Below the pieces are notes generated by a model. The model searched no databases. It was not told the DNA's origin and was given only the letters and a program-made list of their open reading frames with translations. Made by a program: the position numbers and the translations under genes. This document shows, one piece after another, positions 1 to 5,713 of a stretch of DNA of 7,977 nucleotides (position 1 is its first letter; the number at the start of each line of letters is the position of its first letter). The stretch comes from Propionibacteriaceae bacterium (GTDB lineage: Bacteria; Actinomycetota; Actinomycetes; Propionibacteriales; Propionibacteriaceae), in the NCBI GenBank assembly GCA_020438595.1, contig JAGQUI010000114.1, positions 1 through 7,977 of the forward strand, written 5' to 3'.

Positions 1-1302
1 GTCAGCAACGGCGAGCGGATCATGGTCTTCAAGGACATGGGCCTGGTCTCGCAGGTGTTCGACGAGCCCACGCTGAACTCCCTGAACGGCTTCATGGCGG
101 TGGGGCACTGCCGCTACTCGACCACCGGCGCGAGCACCTGGGACAACGCCCAGCCCACCTTCCGCGGCGCCGGCGACTTCGGCCTGGCGCTAGCCCACAA
201 CGGCAACCTGACCAACACCGACGAGCTCGAGGCGTGGCTGGAGCAGAGCGTCGAAGCGTCCGAGGTACCCCGCAAGAACCGGATGGACTCCACCTCCGAC
301 ACCGCGCTGGTCACCGCGCTGATGACCGCCCACGCCGAGCGTGGGCTCGGGGACGCCGCGCTCCAGGTGCTGCCCCGGCTGCAGGGCGCGTTCTGCCTGG
401 TCTTCTCCAACGAGCGGACGCTGTTCGCCGCCCGCGACCCCCAGGGCCTGCACCCGCTGGTGCTGGGCCGGCTCTCCAACGGCTGGGTGGTGGCCAGCGA
501 GACCGCGGCGCTCGACATCATCGGCGCCTCGCTGATCCGGGAGGTGGAGCCCGGCGAGTTGATCTGGATCGACGAGTCCGGCCTGAACAGCGCCCGGTTC
601 GCCGAGGCCGACCCGAAGGGCTGCCTGTTCGAGTACGTCTACCTGGCCCGTCCCGACACCCTGGTCTCCGGACGCCGGGTGCACGCCGTGCGGGTCGAGA
701 TCGGCCGCACCCTGGCCATGGAGGCCCCCGTCGACGCCGACCTCGTGATCCCGACCCCGGAGTCGGGCACGCCGTCCGCGATCGGGTACGCGGAGGCGTC
801 CGGCATCCCGTTCGGCCTCGGCCTGGTCAAGAACTCCTACGTTGGCCGCACGTTCATCCAGCCGTCGCAGACGATCCGCCAGCTCGGCATCCGGCTCAAG
901 CTGAACCCGATCCGGGACATGATCGAGGGCAAGCGGCTGGTCGTGGTGGACGACTCGATCGTGCGCGGCAACACCCAGCGCGCGCTGGTCAAGATGCTCC
1001 GCGAGGCCGGCGCCGCCGAGGTGCACGTGCGCATCTCGTCCCCGCCCGTGCAGTGGCCGTGCTTCTTCGGCATCGACTTCGCCACCCGCGCGGAACTGAT
1101 CGCGCCCGGGCTCAACACCGACGAGATCTGCCGGTCGCTGGGTGCCGACTCGCTGGGCTACATCAGCCTCGAGGGGCTGACCGCGTCCACCGGGGTGAGC
1201 GGACGCCGGCTCTGCCGGGCGTGCTTCGACGGCGTGTACCCGGTGCCGATCCCGGCGGACCGGGCCCGCCAGATGGGATTGGAGCAGAAGTTTGGCTGCT
1301 GA
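1..1302 (+). CDS. purF: Amidophosphoribosyltransferase (PurF), 5' end missing
   Basis: Catalyses the first committed step of purine synthesis: PRPP plus glutamine gives 5-phosphoribosylamine. The reading frame is open from base 1, so the gene starts upstream; the catalytic N-terminal Cys and roughly 75-90 residues are missing (estimate from family length). The remaining 433 residues show the class II glutamine amidotransferase domain (GHCRYSTTGAS near base 106, LAHNGNL near base 190) and then the phosphoribosyltransferase domain with the PRPP loop VVVDDSIVRGNTQ near base 940. Four cysteines at codons 622, 1060, 1213 and 1222 (the last two as CRAC) match the positions that bind the [4Fe-4S] cluster in the Bacillus subtilis type enzyme, so this is the iron-sulfur class rather than the E. 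coli class. The 3' end overlaps purM by 11 bp, implying co-transcription and coupled translation. Confidence 0.97.
   Translation, partial: VSNGERIMVFKDMGLVSQVFDEPTLNSLNGFMAVGHCRYSTTGASTWDNAQPTFRGAGDFGLALAHNGNLTNTDELEAWLEQSVEASEVPRKNRMDSTSDTALVTALMTAHAERGLGDAALQVLPRLQGAFCLVFSNERTLFAARDPQGLHPLVLGRLSNGWVVASETAALDIIGASLIREVEPGELIWIDESGLNSARFAEADPKGCLFEYVYLARPDTLVSGRRVHAVRVEIGRTLAMEAPVDADLVIPTPESGTPSAIGYAEASGIPFGLGLVKNSYVGRTFIQPSQTIRQLGIRLKLNPIRDMIEGKRLVVVDDSIVRGNTQRALVKMLREAGAAEVHVRISSPPVQWPCFFGIDFATRAELIAPGLNTDEICRSLGADSLGYISLEGLTASTGVSGRRLCRACFDGVYPVPIPADRARQMGLEQKFGC
1281..1294 (+). promoter_or_regulatory. Ribosome binding site deciding the TTG start of purM
   Basis: GGAG at 1281-1284, within the last codons of purF, is followed after 7 nt by TTG at 1292. 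It supports a purM start that overlaps purF rather than the downstream GTG at 1325, which has only GC-rich sequence before it. Confidence 0.6.
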
Positions 1303-2350
1303 GAGCGCATACGCCGCCGCCGGCGTGGACATCGATGCCGGCGAACGGGCCGTGGAGTTGATGAAGGCGTCGGTCGCCGCGAGCCACCGGCCCGAGGTGC
1401 TCGGCGGGCTGGGCGGCTTCGCCGGGTTCTTCGACGCCTCCGCGCTCGCGGGCTACTCGCGTCCGGTGCTCGCCACCTCCACCGACGGGGTGGGCACCAA
1501 GGTCGCGATCGCCCGCGCCATGGGCGTCTACGACACCATCGGCTGGGACCTTGTCGGCATGCTCGTGGACGACCTCGTGGTCACCGGAGCCGAGCCGCTG
1601 TTCGTCACCGACTACATCGCCTGCGGCAAGGTCTACCCCGAGCGGATCGCGGCCATCGTCCGCGGCATCGCCGAGGCCTGCACCGCCGCCGGGGCCTCGC
1701 TGCTCGGGGGCGAGACCGCCGAGCACCCCGGCCTGATGCAGGCCGAGGACTTCGACGTCGCCGGGGCCACCACCGGGGTGGTCGAGTACGACGCGATCCT
1801 CGGCGCCGACCGGGTGCGCGCGGGGGACGCGGTGCTCGCGCTCGCCGCGTCCGGCCTGCACTCCAACGGCTTCTCGCTGGTGCGCCACGTGGTCGCGAAG
1901 GCCGGCTGGGCGCTGGACCGCGAGGTGCCCGAACTGGGCACCACGCTCGGTGAGGCGCTGCTCACGCCCACGCGGGTGTACGCGAAGAACCTGCTCGCGA
2001 TCATCGCCGCGTGCGAGGTGCACTCGATCAGCCACATCACCGGCGGCGGGCTGGCGAACAACCTGGTCCGGGTGCTGCCCGACGGCGTCCTCGCCGACCT
2101 CGACCGGGCCACGTGGACGCCGCCGCCGGTCTTCGGCCTGGTGCAGGAGCTCGGCGGCATCTCGCAGCCCGACATCGAGGCCACCCTGAACCAGGGGGTG
2201 GGCATGGCGCTGGTGCTGCCGGAGTCCTCGGTGGCGCGGGCGCAGCGCGAGGCGGAGGCCGCCGGCATCGCGTCCTGGGTGGTCGGCACCGTCCGCTCCG
2301 CCCCGGGGGCACCGGCCCGGGTCGAACTGCGCGGGGACCACCCCCGCTGA
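1292..2350 (+). CDS. purM: Phosphoribosylformylglycinamidine cyclo-ligase (AIR synthetase, PurM)
   Basis: Converts FGAM plus ATP to aminoimidazole ribonucleotide, the fifth step of purine synthesis, in the cytoplasm. The 352-residue product has the usual family length and motifs: TSTDGVGTK (62-70), GGETAEHPG (139-147), SGLHSNGFSL (187-196), HITGGGLANNL (248-258) and NQGVGMALVLP (300-310). The start is a TTG inside the end of purF, chosen because GGAG at 1281-1284 lies 7 nt upstream. The in-frame GTG at 1325 has no visible ribosome binding site. The 11-bp overlap with purF suggests translational coupling. A 5-bp stem (CTGAG/CTCAG, 2347-2360) overlaps the stop codon but is too short to call. 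Confidence 0.96.
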   Translation: MAAESAYAAAGVDIDAGERAVELMKASVAASHRPEVLGGLGGFAGFFDASALAGYSRPVLATSTDGVGTKVAIARAMGVYDTIGWDLVGMLVDDLVVTGAEPLFVTDYIACGKVYPERIAAIVRGIAEACTAAGASLLGGETAEHPGLMQAEDFDVAGATTGVVEYDAILGADRVRAGDAVLALAASGLHSNGFSLVRHVVAKAGWALDREVPELGTTLGEALLTPTRVYAKNLLAIIAACEVHSISHITGGGLANNLVRVLPDGVLADLDRATWTPPPVFGLVQELGGISQPDIEATLNQGVGMALVLPESSVARAQREAEAAGIASWVVGTVRSAPGAPARVELRGDHPR

Positions 2351-2379
2351 GGCGTCTCAGGGGGCGAGCCACGGTGTCC

Positions 2380-2398
2380 ACGACGGCGTGAGCGTCGT
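2380..2398 (+). terminator. Possible terminator after purM
   Basis: A perfect 6-bp inverted repeat (ACGACG 2380-2385, CGTCGT 2393-2398) with a 7-nt loop is followed by the short sequence CTTTG. The stem is short and the U-run weak, so it may only partly end purFM transcription. It lies just upstream of the putative promoter of the next gene. Confidence 0.3.
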
Positions 2399-2400
2399 CT

Positions 2401-2428
2401 TTGCGGCGGTGCCCTGAACAGGTACCCT
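2401..2428 (+). promoter_or_regulatory. Possible promoter of the DUF3073 gene
   Basis: TTGCGG (2401-2406) and TACCCT (2423-2428), separated by 16 bp, resemble weak -35 and -10 boxes of a housekeeping actinobacterial sigma factor. Transcription would start near 2435, giving a leader of about 55 nt before the ATG at 2492. The call rests on box similarity and position only. Confidence 0.3.
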
Positions 2429-2491
2429 TGGCGTCACGACAAAACTTTGAATCTTGAAGCGGCTACGACCGCTGCGAAGGGGGCTGACCTC

Positions 2492-2728
2492 ATGGGGCGC
2501 GGCCGTGCGAAGGCGAAGCAGACCAAGGTCGCTCGCGATCTGAAATACCGTTCCTACTCCACCGACTTCTCGTCGCTGGAGCGGGAACTGCGCGGGGACT
2601 CCTACGATCCCGAGATCGTGACCGAGGAAGAGGCCGAGGACGAAGACGACGACCAGTACGCCGACCTCGCCGATCGCTACACCGACGACGAGGACGACGA
2701 GCCCGGGAGTTACCGCCGGATCAGCTGA
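2492..2728 (+). CDS. DUF3073 family protein
   Basis: Small protein of 78 residues of unknown function. The N-terminus MGRGRAKAKQTKVARDLKY is the hallmark of the actinobacterial DUF3073 family. The protein is split by charge: a strongly basic first 20 residues, a middle segment STDFSSLERELRG, and an acidic tail from about residue 41 to 70 rich in Glu and Asp. The ATG at 2492 was chosen because the family begins here and GAAGGGGG lies about 8 nt upstream; the frame extends back to a TTG at 2447, but those 15 residues are not family-like. From memory, purM followed by a DUF3073 gene is a recurring actinobacterial arrangement. The charge pattern would suit binding to a nucleic acid or a basic protein, but that is speculation. 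Confidence 0.9.
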   Translation: MGRGRAKAKQTKVARDLKYRSYSTDFSSLERELRGDSYDPEIVTEEEAEDEDDDQYADLADRYTDDEDDEPGSYRRIS

Positions 2729-2750
2729 TCGCTGATTCGCCCCTCGCGAT

Positions 2751-2889
2751 CCCTGAGGAGCGGTCCCGCCGAGCCGCGCGACCCAACCTCCGCCCCCTGA
2801 GGAGCGGTCCCGCTGAGCGCGCGACCCAAACCCCGCTCCCTGAGGAGCGGTCACGCTGAGCCTGCGAAGCGAGACCGCGTCACGAAGGG
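2751..2889. repeat. Three tandem GC-rich repeats, 43-44 bp period
   Basis: Units start at 2751, 2795 and 2838, each beginning CCCTGAGGAGCGGTC followed by a CGC(C/T)GAGC core; the first two continue into GCGCGACCCAA. The third unit (2838-2889) ends differently and can fold: CCCT pairs with AGGG (2838-2841/2886-2889), GCGGTC with GACCGC (2847-2852/2873-2878) and CGCT with AGCG (2854-2857/2868-2871). The array fills the gap between the convergent DUF3073 and sugE genes and ends 4 nt from the sugE stop, so the folding unit could act as a terminator for either gene. It resembles intergenic repeats common in actinobacteria (recollection, not searched). Confidence 0.85.
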
Positions 2890-2893
2890 CGGG

Positions 2894-3208
2894 TCAGTGC
2901 ACGGCCTTGAGGCCGACCACCCCGCCGATGATCATCGCCACGAACAGCAGGCGCAGGGCCGTGGCCGGCTCGGTGCCGTTCACCATGCCGTACCCGACGG
3001 TGAGCACGGCGCCGATCCCCACCCAGACCGCGTAGGCCGTCCCGGTGGGCAGCTCGCGCATCGCATAGGCCAGCCCACCCATGCTGAGCAGCAGGGCGAC
3101 GCCGAAGACGACCGACGGTACGGGACGGCTGAATCCCTCCGAGCGGCCGAGGGCGATCGCCCACACGGATTCCAGGACGCCGGAGAGCACAAGAACGAGC
3201 CAGGACAT
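2894..3208 (-). CDS. sugE: SMR-family guanidinium exporter (SugE/Gdx)
   Basis: Inner-membrane proton antiporter of the small multidrug resistance family, Gdx subtype, which exports guanidinium as a dual-topology homodimer. The 104-residue product has four predicted helices and aligns throughout with E. coli SugE (MSW start, GFSR near 25-28, PTGTAYAVW 54-62, GLK near the end). The central Glu13 and the residues Ser42, Tyr59 and Trp62 found in the Gdx substrate site are all present. The ATG at 3208 was preferred over GTG at 3220 because homologues begin MSW and a GTGAGG ribosome binding site lies 6 nt upstream of it. A guanidine-III riboswitch directly precedes the gene and supports the substrate. 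The gene converges on DUF3073 and ends 4 nt before the tandem repeat array. Confidence 0.93.
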   Translation of the reverse strand: MSWLVLVLSGVLESVWAIALGRSEGFSRPVPSVVFGVALLLSMGGLAYAMRELPTGTAYAVWVGIGAVLTVGYGMVNGTEPATALRLLFVAMIIGGVVGLKAVH

Positions 3209-3214
3209 GACGAG

Positions 3215-3220
3215 CCTCAC
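3215..3220 (-). promoter_or_regulatory. Ribosome binding site of sugE next to the riboswitch pseudoknot
   Basis: On the coding strand GTGAGG lies 6 nt before the ATG at 3208 and begins at the first base after the 41-nt riboswitch core. Folding of the pseudoknot could therefore change access of the ribosome, which suggests translational control. Confidence 0.6.
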
Positions 3221-3261
3221 TGGCCGTCTTGTCGCACACCGGGTACGGCTCCCTCGTCCGG
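3221..3261 (-). ncRNA. Guanidine-III (ykkC-III) riboswitch
   Basis: The 41-nt leader segment matches, from memory, the Thermobifida fusca guanidine-III RNA of known structure, at the same length. Shared blocks on the minus strand are CCGGACGAGG, GCCGTACCCGGT and GACAAGACGGC. CCGG at nt 1-4 can pair with CCGG at nt 20-23, and GCCGU (nt 13-17, 3249-3245) with ACGGC (nt 35-39, 3227-3223) to form the expected pseudoknot. The non-conserved positions differ mainly in the linkers (nt 11-12 and 25-28). It lies 12 nt upstream of the start of a SugE/Gdx gene, the known partner of this class. Guanidinium binding should expose the ribosome binding site and raise export. Confidence 0.92.
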
Positions 3262-3262
3262 G

Positions 3263-3277
3263 CCCCCGGATCGGGGG
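3263..3277 (-). other. Short hairpin just upstream of the riboswitch
   Basis: CCCCC and GGGGG (3263-3267 and 3273-3277) form a perfect 5-bp stem with a 5-nt loop immediately 5' of the riboswitch core in the sugE leader. It may insulate the leader or compete with folding of the core. No family assignment is possible. Confidence 0.4.
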
Positions 3278-3286
3278 TCGGAGCCA

Positions 3287-3292
3287 ATTCTC
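3287..3292 (-). promoter_or_regulatory. Possible -10 box for sugE
   Basis: GAGAAT on the minus strand matches four of six positions of the -10 consensus. Transcription from it would start near 3280, before the hairpin and the riboswitch, which is where a start is needed. No convincing -35 box is seen 16-18 bp upstream. Confidence 0.22.
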
Positions 3293-3330
3293 TCACAGGA
3301 AGCAGGGCCGAACGGCGCTGCCCGCCCGGA

Positions 3331-3440
3331 ACCCACCTTTGTCGGGTTATGGGGACCGCTGGCCCACTCGCCTGCTGTCCGACCCACTTTAGTCGGGTTC
3401 TGCCCCCGAACCCGGCCGCCATAGCCCGATGAAAGTGGGT
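3331..3440. repeat. Three copies of an 18-nt motif, one inverted
   Basis: ACCCACCTTTGTCGGGTT (3331-3348, +), ACCCACTTTAGTCGGGTT (3382-3399, +) and ACCCACTTTCATCGGGCT (3423-3440, -) agree at 14 of 18 positions. Copies one and three also share flanking bases, so the similarity runs to about 22 nt. ACCC at one end can pair with GGGT at the other. The copies lie upstream of sugE, about 40-150 bp before its putative -10 box, and downstream of the gene ending at 3520. They could be operator sites or small dispersed repeats. Confidence 0.7.
3394..3414. other. Perfect 7-bp inverted repeat overlapping the second 18-nt motif
   Basis: CGGGTTC (3394-3400) and GAACCCG (3408-3414) are separated by a 7-nt C-rich spacer. 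Pairing of this hairpin uses the GGGTT end of the 18-nt motif at 3382-3399, so the two structures exclude each other. Confidence 0.5.
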
Positions 3441-3519
3441 CTGTGCGGCCTGAGCCTTCGACCGGCCGCTGATATGCCTACAAACGTGGATCACGATCGG
3501 GTGGCTCGGCCGGGACGCG

Positions 3520-4026
3520 TCACTCCGGCCTGCGCTGGTCGAACACCGGCCAGGGCTCGGCGAGTTCGGCGGGCGGCGCCGGCCAGGGCTGGCCCTCGGC
3601 CCAGCTCTCGGTCGGCACGTCGTCCGGCTCGGCCGTGAGCGCGGCCGCCGGGACGCCGTGGAGCCGCCACTGCTCGAGCTGGGCGGCGAGAGCCGAGGCA
3701 TCCGGCCCCTCGACCCGCCAGCGCTGCTCGCCCACCTGTTCGCCCGTCCGCTGGACTGCCCTCTGCGCGAAATCGATCGTCGTCGAGGCCGCGAGCGCGC
3801 CCTGGCGGCGACCGCGGGACAGCACGGCATTGGTGCCGACGACGGCCACGAGGACGGCCGGAAACCTGATGGCTCCGGCGATGATGGCCACGACCACGGC
3901 CAGCGACGCAACGATGATCGCTGCCCGGGCGATCCGGTAGGTGCCGGCGGTGTACGTCCAGGCCAGGTGCCCACCGGGCATCCGGCGGACGTCGAGGCGG
4001 TCCAGGCTGCGGAAGTGGTCGCGCAC
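3520..4026 (-). CDS. Small membrane protein, function unknown
   Basis: Predicted 168-residue protein that I do not recognise. A short N-terminal segment (VRDHFRSLDRLDVRRMPGG) precedes two closely spaced hydrophobic helices at about 32-52 and 54-70. The rest should be a cytoplasmic or soluble tail, with a segment around 81-125 (TTIDFAQRAVQ to LEQWRLHG) and a Pro/Trp/Glu-rich end (WAEGQPWPAPPAELAEPWP). The start is a GTG 20 nt after the fructosamine kinase stop. Its ribosome binding site is poor, but the open frame further upstream is only the antisense-shifted shadow of the kinase. Short spacing suggests it is the last gene of the operon. Its tail composition looks variable and poorly conserved. 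Confidence 0.72.
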   Translation of the reverse strand: MRDHFRSLDRLDVRRMPGGHLAWTYTAGTYRIARAAIIVASLAVVVAIIAGAIRFPAVLVAVVGTNAVLSRGRRQGALAASTTIDFAQRAVQRTGEQVGEQRWRVEGPDASALAAQLEQWRLHGVPAAALTAEPDDVPTESWAEGQPWPAPPAELAEPWPVFDQRRPE

Positions 4027-4046
4027 GCCCCGAGCGTAGCTCGCGC

Positions 4047-4799
4047 TCAGTAGCGGCTCGCGGCGGCGACCGCCCGGTCGCCGTAGCCGCCGCCGAACAG
4101 GACGGCGTGCACGAGCAGGGGGTGCAGCTGGTGCAGCGGCACCAGGTCGCGCCAGCCGGACGGCAGGTGGGCGCTCGCGTCGGCGTAGGCGGCGAAGACG
4201 TCTTCCAGGTACGACAGGCCGAACAGGGCCAGCATGGCCAGGTCGGTGATCCGGTGGCCGCCGTGCGCGGCTGGGTCGATCACGGTGGCGGAGTCGCCGC
4301 TGAACAGCACGTTGCCCGACCACAGGTCACCGTGCAGGCGGGCCGGGGGAGCGGCGTCGTCGAACTCGCCGTCCGCGAGCCGTTCCGCGAGGGCCTCGAT
4401 GGTGGCCAGCCCGGGCCGGGACAGGGCGCCGGAGCGGGCGGCCGTCCGGGCGTAGGGCAGCACCCGTTCGGCCGCGTAGAACGCGCCCCACGTGTCGTGC
4501 GGACGCAACGTCAGCGGCGCGTCGCCGATGTAGCCGTCGCCGGACCAGCCGTCCGGGCCGGTGCCGAACGCGGCCGCCCCCGCGTCGTGGGTGGTGGCGA
4601 GCTGGGCGCCGAACCGCGCCGCAGCCGCCGCGGTCGGACGGGCTTCCACGACGCGTCCGACGGTGATGCTGCAGGCATCCACCGCCAGCACCGGCGCGAC
4701 CGGGACGCCGCCGGGCACCGCGAGCCAGCGCAGTCCGGCCGCCTCGACTCCGAAGAAGCCGGCCGGCGCGCCTGAGCGCCGCTTGGTGTACCCGTCCAC
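4047..4799 (-). CDS. Fructosamine kinase family protein
   Basis: Cytoplasmic kinase of the fructosamine-3-kinase family, related to aminoglycoside phosphotransferases. Members phosphorylate sugar-derived ketoamines on proteins so that the adduct falls off (deglycation). The 250-residue length is normal for bacterial members. Visible motifs are the N-terminal GFFGVEAAGLRWL (14-26), the catalytic loop HGDLWSGN (156-163) with Asp158 and Asn163, and the metal-binding DPAAHGGHRITDLAM (175-189) with Asp175. Most relatives I recall read GHRE at the last motif; here Ile184 replaces that Glu, so activity or substrate may differ. The start is GTG at 4799, 32 nt after the upstream gene; GGAG lies nearly adjacent to it, so the exact start is less certain. 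Bacterial members often prefer ribulosamines or erythrulosamines. Confidence 0.9.
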   Translation of the reverse strand: MDGYTKRRSGAPAGFFGVEAAGLRWLAVPGGVPVAPVLAVDACSITVGRVVEARPTAAAAARFGAQLATTHDAGAAAFGTGPDGWSGDGYIGDAPLTLRPHDTWGAFYAAERVLPYARTAARSGALSRPGLATIEALAERLADGEFDDAAPPARLHGDLWSGNVLFSGDSATVIDPAAHGGHRITDLAMLALFGLSYLEDVFAAYADASAHLPSGWRDLVPLHQLHPLLVHAVLFGGGYGDRAVAAASRY

Positions 4800-4831
4800 G
4801 CTCCGACCGTACTGGACGTCGCTGCGGCGGC

Positions 4832-5713
4832 TCAGGGGTGCGCGGTCGTGGTCGCGTCGGCCGCGTCGCCCCGGAGCCTGCCGCTCAGCCACGCGCCGAT
4901 CGCCAGCACGGCGCCGAGCGCCCCGATCACGAGCAGGGGAGTCACCACGGGGGAGCCGGTGGCGTCGGTGATCATCCCGGCGACCGGCCGCAAGTCCGCG
5001 CCGAGCCAGGAGTCCAGCGCCCGGATGGTCAGGAACCAGCCGAGGCCGACCACGGCGGCCCCGCCGAGCAGGCTGAGGCCGAGCCCGATCACCGGTTCCC
5101 GCACGCCCGGCCACACCCAGATCGTCGCGATCGCGAGGCCGAGCGCCAACCACGGCAACCAGGCGGACGCCAGGTCGAGCACGCGGTAGCCGGCCTGCAT
5201 CAGGGGGAGCGAGGCCGGGTCGATCGTGAGCACGGTGATGCCGCCGGTCACGTCGGGGACCTGGGCGATGACCGGGACGCCCGCGTCGATCAGCGCCTGC
5301 TGCACCGCTGCCACGTACGGCGCGTACGGAAGCTGCACCACGCCCTCCTCGAGTTGCAGGTCCGCATACTCGCCCGTGAGCTGGGCGAGAAGTTGCTCAC
5401 GGGCCAACTGGAGGCTCTCGATGGTGGCGTCGGTGAACGCGTCGCTCGCCACGATGTCAGCCACCACGCTAGTCACCAGCGTGCGGATCGTCGCGTTGTC
5501 GGCCACGCCGAACTGGGTGACGACCGCGTCGGTGAGCTTCGTGGTCACCACCTGCTGCATCGCGCTCGATCGCACCACCGGGGAGTACGCCGCGCCGAAG
5601 GTATCCGAGTCGCTGAGCAGTGCGTGCGTCCAGCCGGCCACCGGTGCGAGAGCGGCGGCGAGCCCGGCGAAGACCGCCACCACGATGCCGGCTACCCTCC
5701 GGCCGGGAGTCAC
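4832..5713 (-). CDS. Four-helix membrane protein with an extracytoplasmic domain, function unknown
   Basis: Predicted 293-residue integral membrane protein that I cannot assign to a named family. A positively charged N-terminus (VTPGRRVAG) leads into helix 1 (about 7-28). A non-membrane domain of about 150 residues follows (30-180), probably outside the cell, rich in Val, Ala, Thr and Gln, with a helical stretch DATIESLQLAREQLLAQL (95-112). Three further helices lie at about 182-201, 208-230 and 256-276, and the tail is short and charged. The GTG start overlaps the ABC-F stop as GTGA (5713-5710), a typical sign of translational coupling. The fructosamine kinase follows after 32 nt. The overlap suggests matched expression with the ABC-F protein but does not show a shared function. 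Confidence 0.85.
   Translation of the reverse strand: MTPGRRVAGIVVAVFAGLAAALAPVAGWTHALLSDSDTFGAAYSPVVRSSAMQQVVTTKLTDAVVTQFGVADNATIRTLVTSVVADIVASDAFTDATIESLQLAREQLLAQLTGEYADLQLEEGVVQLPYAPYVAAVQQALIDAGVPVIAQVPDVTGGITVLTIDPASLPLMQAGYRVLDLASAWLPWLALGLAIATIWVWPGVREPVIGLGLSLLGGAAVVGLGWFLTIRALDSWLGADLRPVAGMITDATGSPVVTPLLVIGALGAVLAIGAWLSGRLRGDAADATTTAHP

Larger units (their letters stand above)
3262..3519. other. Non-coding gap upstream of sugE
   Basis: This 258-bp stretch has no credible gene on either strand; short open frames here lack family features and ribosome binding sites. It holds the probable sugE promoter and leader hairpin, the three 18-nt motifs, the 7-bp inverted repeat, and a 6-bp inverted repeat (GCGGCC 3445-3450, GGCCGC 3464-3469). 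The last could help end the operon that finishes at 3520, although no T-run follows it on the minus strand. Confidence 0.6.

Noticed and set aside
190..1332. Long open frame antisense to purF
   Set aside because: The translation is low-complexity with many Gly, Arg, His and Val, as expected from the opposite strand of a high-GC gene, and has no recognisable domain.
2751..2889. CRISPR array
   Set aside because: Only three units, which are contiguous without unique spacers, differ from one another, and have no cas genes nearby.
3209..3220. GTG at 3220 as the start of sugE
   Set aside because: It overlaps the ribosome binding site that serves the ATG at 3208, adds residues not found in homologues, and directly follows the riboswitch with no site of its own.
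3221..3261. Guanidine-I (ykkC) riboswitch
   Set aside because: The long ykkC core with its ACUGGUCCGAGAG-like block is absent; the 41-nt pseudoknot layout fits class III.
3229..3432. Small genes on the + strand upstream of sugE
   Set aside because: Open frames here show no ribosome binding site or family features and run through the antisense of the sugE leader and the repeat motifs.
4027..4323. Longer version of the small membrane protein reaching into the kinase gene
   Set aside because: The added residues are Arg/Pro-rich out-of-frame kinase sequence; the credible start is the GTG at 4026.
4800..5153. N-terminal extension of the fructosamine kinase frame
   Set aside because: The extra 118 codons are an Arg-rich shifted shadow of the membrane protein gene; family homology begins only after the GTG at 4799.
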